DNA from: Pseudomonadota bacterium
GTDB taxonomy: Bacteria > Pseudomonadota > Alphaproteobacteria > Rhizobiales > Devosiaceae
DNA length: 9,790 bases
Assembly: GCA_023415605.1 (NCBI GenBank)
Contig: JAEZKB010000342.1
Location: forward strand, 1-9,790
Direction: 5' to 3'
Of this stretch, positions 5,615 to 9,790 are shown in pieces. Both the position numbers and the translations under genes were made by a program. The notes under the pieces are model-generated. The model was not told where the DNA came from. It saw only the letters and a list, made by a program, of their open reading frames with translations, and did no database searches. Position 1 is the stretch's first letter. Each line of letters starts with the position of its first letter.

Positions 5615-7030
5615 TCAGCCGGAGACCGGAACGGAGGCGCGGACGACGCTTGGCGCGTGGGGGTTTACCTCCACGTCGAGCTGTCCACCCAGCGACTCCA
5701 CACGGAACCGCATACCGCGGAGGCCGATGCCCAGACGGCTGCTCTCGCCGCGCGCGTTGACGCCGGGCGGGTTGGTGATTGTCACCCGGATGGTGTCGCC
5801 GTCGCAGTCGGTGGCCACTGCGCTGCCCGCGCCGGCGCCATGCCGATACGCATTCATCAGGGCTTCTTGGACGACGCGGTAGAGGCAAATTTTGAGGACG
5901 AGCTGAGCCTCGCTGGGCAAGGTGCCGATGTGGCGCTCGACGGAGATGCCGGTCAGGTTCTCGTGCCGGGTAATGGCGAGCTCGATCGCCTCGGCCAGTG
6001 TCATCGCGGCCAGTTCAGGTAACACGAGGCCGTTCGAAATATTGCGCAGCTCTTCGAGCACATCGGTGGCCAGCTGGAGCGCCTGCGTGTTCGCTGGCGT
6101 CATTGGCTGCTTGTCGGAAAGGCGCAGGATAATCAGGGTAAGGACCTGGATCGGACCATCGTGAATGTCCGATCCGACCTGGTTGAGCAGCGCCTCATTG
6201 GCGAAGTTGGCATTGCGGCGCAGCTCTTCGGAGGTGGCATGGAGCGCGTGGTTCTCGTCGCTCAGCCGGCGCGAGGCGGCGAGGTTTTCTGCCAGCACAA
6301 GGCGCTGACGGGTGATGGTGCGGCTCGCGCGATCGACGACGAGATAGAGCGCGGCGATGACGAGAATACCGAAGATGCCGACCAGCAGCCAAACATCGAG
6401 CTGGGCCCGGTCGCGCTGCGCCAGCACCGACTTGGCACTGTAGTAGAGTTCGGCGATCGCGAAGATTTCGCCGGTCGAGATGACACGCAGTGGCGTAGTG
6501 ATCTCAAGCACTTCGAGGGGTAGGCCCTCGAAGGGTCCGACGGGCGGAACGGCAACCTTGATGAGCCGCGACGACACGCGGCCTTCCAAGGCTGTAGCGA
6601 ACATGTCGGCCTCGCCCTCTTCAGGATCCTCCAGGCCAGCGCTGCTCTCATAGACCAGGCGCCGACCGAGGTCGCGGATGCGGATTTGCAGCAGGCGGGT
6701 CGAGTCTGAGTCATTGCCTATGGCGAAGACATCATCGAGAGTGGCCCGCACGTCGGGGCTGATTTCGCCGGTGATGCGGAGCTCGCCGACCTCGTGTGCG
6801 ACCAGTGCGTCGATGCTGGCCGCCGCCGTGTTGGCAACACCCTCGGTGATGCCGCGTTGCACGTAGTAGCCGCCCCAGGCGCCCAGCCCGGCCATGGCCA
6901 GCGCCACCACAATGACGGCGACGGCGAGGAAGCGCTGCGACAGGGACAGCGACCCGACGACGCGCACCCAGAAGAGCTCAATACGGCGCGTCAGCTTGAG
7001 TTTGCGCCGCCCTCCAGCCTCCAATTCCAT
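5615..7030 (-). CDS. Membrane sensor histidine kinase, HisKA_3/NarX-like
   Basis: The 471-residue product has two transmembrane helices (about 34-56 and 213-233) around a periplasmic sensor region of about 155 residues with no domain I recognise. A likely coiled-coil linker follows (about 240-285), then the dimerisation/phosphotransfer helix with DIHDGPIQ (H290), and a HATPase_c domain (about 375-471). The N-box is QEALMNAYRHG (N393), and the glycine-rich lid is GIGLRGM (434-440) with RVESLGG. The usual G1 Asp (DxGxG) is replaced by TNPPG (N420-G423), see findings. This kinase class pairs with NarL/FixJ regulators, and the convergent regulator is the natural partner. I take ATG 7030 (MELEAGG); an in-frame GTG at 7042 would add four residues. 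The 3' ends of kinase and regulator are 2 bp apart with no terminator between, so their transcripts probably overlap. Confidence 0.9.
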   Translation of the reverse strand: MELEAGGRRKLKLTRRIELFWVRVVGSLSLSQRFLAVAVIVVALAMAGLGAWGGYYVQRGITEGVANTAAASIDALVAHEVGELRITGEISPDVRATLDDVFAIGNDSDSTRLLQIRIRDLGRRLVYESSAGLEDPEEGEADMFATALEGRVSSRLIKVAVPPVGPFEGLPLEVLEITTPLRVISTGEIFAIAELYYSAKSVLAQRDRAQLDVWLLVGIFGILVIAALYLVVDRASRTITRQRLVLAENLAASRRLSDENHALHATSEELRRNANFANEALLNQVGSDIHDGPIQVLTLIILRLSDKQPMTPANTQALQLATDVLEELRNISNGLVLPELAAMTLAEAIELAITRHENLTGISVERHIGTLPSEAQLVLKICLYRVVQEALMNAYRHGAGAGSAVATDCDGDTIRVTITNPPGVNARGESSRLGIGLRGMRFRVESLGGQLDVEVNPHAPSVVRASVPVSG

Positions 7031-7291
7031 CCGCTGTTCCACTCAAAGCACTCATAGCTAGCGAGCGTAATCGCTGCCGTTGGAGACTTCTGTCTGGAGA
7101 CCTCCGGGTGGAGGCAACCAAGGTTCATTGGCATCATAAGGCATGTCGCGGGTTGTGCACATGCCGGCGCCTCGTAGGAGATCGCACATCTGGCCGGAGC
7201 AGAGATTGCAACGTCAAAAATGGGCCAGAAGACAGCCAGCGTTCAGAAAACATGCAATAGTGAAGCGGGATCATTTCGGAGATTTCCGCTC
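7031..7291. other. Divergent intergenic region between kinase and exported protein
   Basis: This 261-bp gap must hold the promoters of both divergent genes. I see no convincing -35/-10 pair for either. It contains short GGAGAC/CCTCC repeats with small hairpin potential (about 7083-7114, including CCTCCGGGTGGAGG). The in-frame extension of the right-hand gene back to 7220 does not look like protein sequence that belongs to it. Confidence 0.5.
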
Positions 7292-8152
7292 ATGCTGCGC
7301 ATGTTTGCCTTGCTTGCCGCTCTATTCATCACGCCCATCATGGCGGCGGAACCAGTGGATCTCTCCACACCCAACATGGTCGACTGGTCGGGTGACGAGC
7401 CCGAGCAGGTCTTCGTGGCTGGCGACCTGACGATGACCCTCAACGTTACCGGCGACGAGAGCGAGCGGATCGGCACGCTCAAGGTCGAAAAGCCTGGTGC
7501 GGAGCCGGTGGAGCTCTCCGGGCTCGGGAGTGGCACGGGCTACGGACAGGTCGGGGTGTTTCCGTTCGACGAGAGCGGCGGGCGCAGCGTGATCTTCGCA
7601 GTCTATGCGGGCGGCGCCCACTGCTGCATGCAGATCACCGCGGCCACCGAAGTGGGCGAGGGCTGGGTCGCCGACGATCTGGGCGCCGTCGATGGTGACA
7701 CCGTCCGGGTCGAAGATCTTGACGGCGATGGCCTCTACGAGATGCCGCAGTTCGACGGGCGCTTCAACTACACATTCGATGCCTATGCCTTTTCGTTCCC
7801 GCCCCAGTTGGTGCTCAAGTCGAAGGACGGGGTGAGCTACGACGACTCGGCCAATCCCAAATGGCGCAGCTTCTACGAGACGCAGCTTGAAGAGATGCGC
7901 AGCGATTGCAGCGGCGAAACCTGGAACCTTGGCGTTTGTGCCGGTCTGCTCGGCGTGGCGGCACGGCTCGGCACCTACGAGGACGAACTGGCACTGGTGA
8001 AGGCAGCGCTGTCGGCCGGCAAGCGGACCAGTGGGTGGGAGGAATTCACCATTTGCGCCGATGTCGAGTGCGCATCCACCAAGGATGTCAGCGACTTCGG
8101 CGAGGCGATCGACCTTGCTCTGCGCAGCTGGGGCTACCTGCCCACGCGTTAA
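7292..8152 (+). CDS. Exported protein with GGAHCC motif, function unknown
   Basis: I choose ATG 7292 (MLRMFALLAALF) because it gives a clean signal peptide, cut probably after MAA at residue 19, and has GGAG (7278-7281) ten bases upstream. An upstream in-frame start at 7220 would bury the signal. The 286-residue product has two notable marks. GGAHCCMQI (107-115) contains adjacent cysteines C111-C112. VEDLDGDGLYE (140-150) has the spacing of a calcium-binding loop (D142, D144, D146, E150) like those in FG-GAP/EF-hand-type repeats. Four more cysteines lie at 206, 216, 255 and 260, possibly two local disulfides. I recall similar uncharacterised exported proteins in Hyphomicrobiales but no function. 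The next gene, also an envelope protein, starts 98 bp later. Confidence 0.85.
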   Translation: MLRMFALLAALFITPIMAAEPVDLSTPNMVDWSGDEPEQVFVAGDLTMTLNVTGDESERIGTLKVEKPGAEPVELSGLGSGTGYGQVGVFPFDESGGRSVIFAVYAGGAHCCMQITAATEVGEGWVADDLGAVDGDTVRVEDLDGDGLYEMPQFDGRFNYTFDAYAFSFPPQLVLKSKDGVSYDDSANPKWRSFYETQLEEMRSDCSGETWNLGVCAGLLGVAARLGTYEDELALVKAALSAGKRTSGWEEFTICADVECASTKDVSDFGEAIDLALRSWGYLPTR

Positions 8153-8250
8153 CCATGGTGGAATAACAAAGGGTTAGCGCAAGGTTTCGTTAATCGGCCC
8201 ATGTTGATTCAAAGGCTTCCGATCCAGTTGCCTTCGAGTTCGCGTTCAGC

Positions 8251-9081
8251 ATGGTTTCCGCAGTCGCCCGCCCGCTCTCAATCGTTGCCAAAACCCTGTT
8301 GCTGGTGACACTGGTCGCCGTGCTGGCGGCCTGCGGACGCAGCCCGGGCCGGCATGCGATCCCTGGCGACAATGATCCACATCCGGGCGTCAACCGGGCG
8401 CGGGCCCTGCCGATCCAGGGCCTCGACGGCGCCCGCTATCAGGGCCGCATCGATTTCGACAAGGCGCGGGCCGGCGGCACGCACTTCGTCTACATGAAGT
8501 CGACCGAGGGCAAGGATTACATCGACCCCAACTTTTACGACAACTGGCGACGCGCCCGCGAAGCCGGAGTGGCGCGTGGTGCCTATCACTTCATGACCTG
8601 GTGCTCGCTGGCCTCGGAACAGGCGGCGTGGTTCACCCGCAACGTGCCCAACGACCCCGATGCCCTACCGCCGGTGCTGGACCTCGAGTGGAACAACCAT
8701 TCGAGCTGCAAGAATAGGCACAACCGCGCCGACATCCTCGAAAAGGTGCGGGTGATGCTGGCGGCTATGGAAGCGCACACCGGCAAGGTGCCGATCATCT
8801 ACACCGACATCAATTTCCATCGCGACATCCTCGCCGGCGAGCATTTCGACAATGCATTCTGGCTGCGCTCGACCGCGGCCGAGCCGCACCACAAGTACCA
8901 CAACCGCAACTGGCTGCTGTGGCAGTGGACGCAGACCGGCACAATGGCGGGCGTTCACACCGAAGTCGACCGCAACGCCTTCTACGGCTCCCCGGACGAC
9001 TGGGTGCAGTTCCTCCTCACTGGCTGTGACCCGCGTACCATCCATATCCTCGGTCCTCAGGGACGGTGCGGCGCGAAATAG
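8251..9081 (+). CDS. GH25-family lysozyme-like lipoprotein
   Basis: This 276-residue product belongs to glycoside hydrolase family 25 (Chalaropsis-type lysozymes), which cleave the MurNAc-GlcNAc bond of peptidoglycan. It starts with a lipoprotein signal whose lipobox is LAAC (C28), so it is probably anchored in the membrane facing the periplasm. The catalytic domain runs from about 56 to 260. Family signatures are GLDGARYQG (D59), KSTEGKDYIDP (E86), AYHF (111-114), LDLEW with D144 and E146 (the expected catalytic acid residues), IIYTD, and VDRNAFYG near the end. All expected active-site acids are present, so it should be active. Three further cysteines are at 118, 153 and near the C terminus. 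No good ribosome site is seen before ATG 8251, but the lipobox position supports it. Remodelling of the organism's own cell wall is more likely than attack on others, though this is inference. Confidence 0.92.
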   Translation: MVSAVARPLSIVAKTLLLVTLVAVLAACGRSPGRHAIPGDNDPHPGVNRARALPIQGLDGARYQGRIDFDKARAGGTHFVYMKSTEGKDYIDPNFYDNWRRAREAGVARGAYHFMTWCSLASEQAAWFTRNVPNDPDALPPVLDLEWNNHSSCKNRHNRADILEKVRVMLAAMEAHTGKVPIIYTDINFHRDILAGEHFDNAFWLRSTAAEPHHKYHNRNWLLWQWTQTGTMAGVHTEVDRNAFYGSPDDWVQFLLTGCDPRTIHILGPQGRCGAK

Positions 9082-9145
9082 CAGCGCGAAAACAGCGCGC
9101 TGCCTTGCCTCTGCCACGCGGCGCGCCTAGCTTTCCTGGGTGATC

Positions 9146-9160
9146 GGCCGCGTCGCGGCC
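9146..9160 (+). other. Short GC-rich hairpin after the GH25 gene
   Basis: GGCCGC and GCGGCC form a perfect 6-bp stem with a three-base loop, 64 bp after the GH25 stop and 23 bp before the next ATG. It is followed only by TTGAGG, so it is a poor intrinsic terminator. It may be a processing or attenuation site, or chance in GC-rich DNA. Confidence 0.35.
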
Positions 9161-9183
9161 TTGAGGCGCGAAAGGGGAAGAGG

Positions 9184-9303
9184 ATGGCAAAAGGTCAGCT
9201 CCGCTCGAACAAGGAAGCCAAAAAGCCCAAGAAGGAAAAGCCGAAGGTGCTGGCAACTGCCGGCCTCAACAACCCGGCGGTTGCTCCGGCAAAGAAGAAA
9301 TAG
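9184..9303 (+). CDS. Small Lys-rich cytoplasmic protein (39 aa)
   Basis: A short frame encodes 39 residues, beginning MAKGQLRSNKEAKKPKKEKP, then a short Ala/Asn/Pro-rich stretch and a terminal KKK. About one third of residues are Lys or Arg, and there is no signal peptide or membrane helix. It has an excellent ribosome site, AGGGGA (9173-9178), five bases from the ATG, and an intrinsic terminator 38 bp after the stop. Those two signals make it a real gene despite its size. I recall very similar short MAKGQ-RSNKE proteins annotated as hypothetical in many Hyphomicrobiales genomes. The function is unknown; the charge would suit RNA or ribosome binding, but that is only a guess. Confidence 0.82.
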   Translation: MAKGQLRSNKEAKKPKKEKPKVLATAGLNNPAVAPAKKK

Positions 9304-9341
9304 GGTCCAGGATCCGGGCTTAGGGCATTTCGAGATTTTGG

Positions 9342-9369
9342 AGGCCGTGGCGCGAGCCGCGGCCTTTTT
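9342..9369 (+). terminator. Rho-independent terminator after the 39-aa gene
   Basis: AGGCCGTGGC (9342-9351) pairs with GCCGCGGCCT (9356-9365) over ten positions with one U-G wobble, around a GCGA loop, followed by a TTTTT run (9365-9369). It closes the plus-strand block and lies 3 bp from the end of the convergent marC-like gene. The opposite strand has no T-run. Confidence 0.88.
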
Positions 9370-9372
9370 CGC

Positions 9373-9789
9373 TTACGCAGCGAGTGGAAGCAGCCCGCTG
9401 GCTTTGATCCCATCGAAGAGAAACTGCACCGCCAGCGCAGCGAGTAGGATGCCGACCATTCGGCTCACTACCGCAAGACCGGTGATGCCGAGAAGGCGCT
9501 GGATCGGGATGGCCAGCAGCAGGGTGACCCAGGCGGCCAACATGATGAGCAGCAGGGCGGCGAAGACCAGCGCGTAGTCGATCCCATTGGTGGCGCCGGT
9601 CGAGAGCAGCACGATGGCGCTGATGGCACCGGGGCCGGAGAGCAGCGGCATGGCGAGCGGGAAGACGGCGATGTCCTCGCGCTGGCGAGCCTCGACCTCC
9701 TCCTCCGTAGTGGTAGAGGTGGCCCCCGAATGGCGGGCAAAGGCCATGTCGCTGGCGATCAACAGCAGCAGGATGCCGCCGGCGGTGCG
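9373..9789 (-). CDS. MarC-family integral membrane protein, 5' end outside window
   Basis: The C-terminal 138 residues of a MarC (UPF0056) inner-membrane protein are visible; full members have roughly 200-220 residues. The frame is open to the right edge, beginning RTAGGILLLLIASDMAFA, which matches the conserved R-x-AGG-I-L motif before the central loop. A polar acidic loop (ATSTTTEEEVEARQRED) is followed by the family signature IAVFPLAMPLLSGPGAIS. Two further membrane helices follow, ALVFAALLLIMLAAWVTLLLA and VVSRMVGILLAALAVQFLFDGI. Despite the name, a role in multiple antibiotic resistance was not upheld for E. coli MarC, and its transport function is unsettled. The TTG at 9762 is an internal Leu, not a start. 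It converges with the 39-aa gene, separated by the terminator. Confidence 0.9.
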   Translation of the reverse strand, partial: RTAGGILLLLIASDMAFARHSGATSTTTEEEVEARQREDIAVFPLAMPLLSGPGAISAIVLLSTGATNGIDYALVFAALLLIMLAAWVTLLLAIPIQRLLGITGLAVVSRMVGILLAALAVQFLFDGIKASGLLPLAA

Positions 9790-9790
9790 C

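Noticed and set aside
7126..7146. Sigma-54-like TTGGCAT...GGCAT sequence
   Set aside because: The -12 element matches poorly (GGCAT rather than TTGCA) and the position is far from the gene start; not better than chance.
7220..7291. Upstream in-frame ATG for the GGAHCC protein
   Set aside because: It would place 24 polar residues before the signal peptide and has no ribosome site, while ATG 7292 has GGAG at a suitable distance.
8149..8193. TTAACC, GGTTAG and GTTAAT words before the GH25 gene, considered as CtrA boxes
   Set aside because: The TTAA-type half-sites are 13-16 bp apart rather than the 11 bp needed for TTAA-N7-TTAA, so no proper CtrA site is formed.

Overview
The window is high-GC, densely coded bacterial DNA with short intergenic gaps. 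Several features point to an alphaproteobacterium, probably of the order Hyphomicrobiales (Rhizobiales) and possibly a Devosia-like lineage. These are a LexA box of the alphaproteobacterial GAAC-N7-GAAC type, a GH25 lipoprotein, a 39-residue Lys-rich protein of a type I associate with that order, and a histidine kinase with a DIHDGPIQ H-box. The taxonomic call is inference; there is no rRNA or other marker gene here.

Layout, left to right. (1) 2-712 (+): the 3' part of a phosphotriesterase-family amidohydrolase whose start lies outside the window. (2) 903-1280 (+): a small secreted four-cysteine protein, followed by a strong intrinsic terminator. (3) 3738-1340 (-): a tightly packed three-gene unit, comM, then a cupin, then a Nudix hydrolase. 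Its junctions are TGAATG and ATGA. A LexA-type operator lies upstream of comM. (4) 3907-5612 (+): an exported FecR-domain protein with a 140-residue Gly/Asn/Ser tail, followed 20 bp later by a NarL/FixJ-type response regulator. (5) 7030-5615 (-): a membrane sensor histidine kinase of the HisKA_3 type, tail to tail with the regulator and 2 bp from it; the two are the obvious candidate pair. (6) 7292-9303 (+): an exported protein of unknown function with a GGAHCC motif and an acidic DxDxDG loop, a GH25 lysozyme-like lipoprotein, and a 39-residue basic protein, closed by an intrinsic terminator. (7) 9789-9373 (-): the C-terminal two thirds of a MarC-family membrane protein running off the right edge.

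How the parts may work together. The comM unit looks like a DNA-damage-inducible operon in which a branch-migration helicase is co-transcribed with a small metal-binding cupin and a nucleotide-pyrophosphate hydrolase. The FecR, regulator and kinase block looks like an envelope-sensing module: a periplasmic FecR-fold protein with a flexible tail next to a kinase with a roughly 155-residue periplasmic sensor domain. Its neighbours to the right are also envelope proteins (exported protein, cell-wall hydrolase lipoprotein). No mobile element, CRISPR array, tRNA or rRNA was seen. Nothing here is clearly a wholly new system; the best candidates for follow-up are the LexA-controlled comM-cupin-Nudix unit and the FecR/two-component block.
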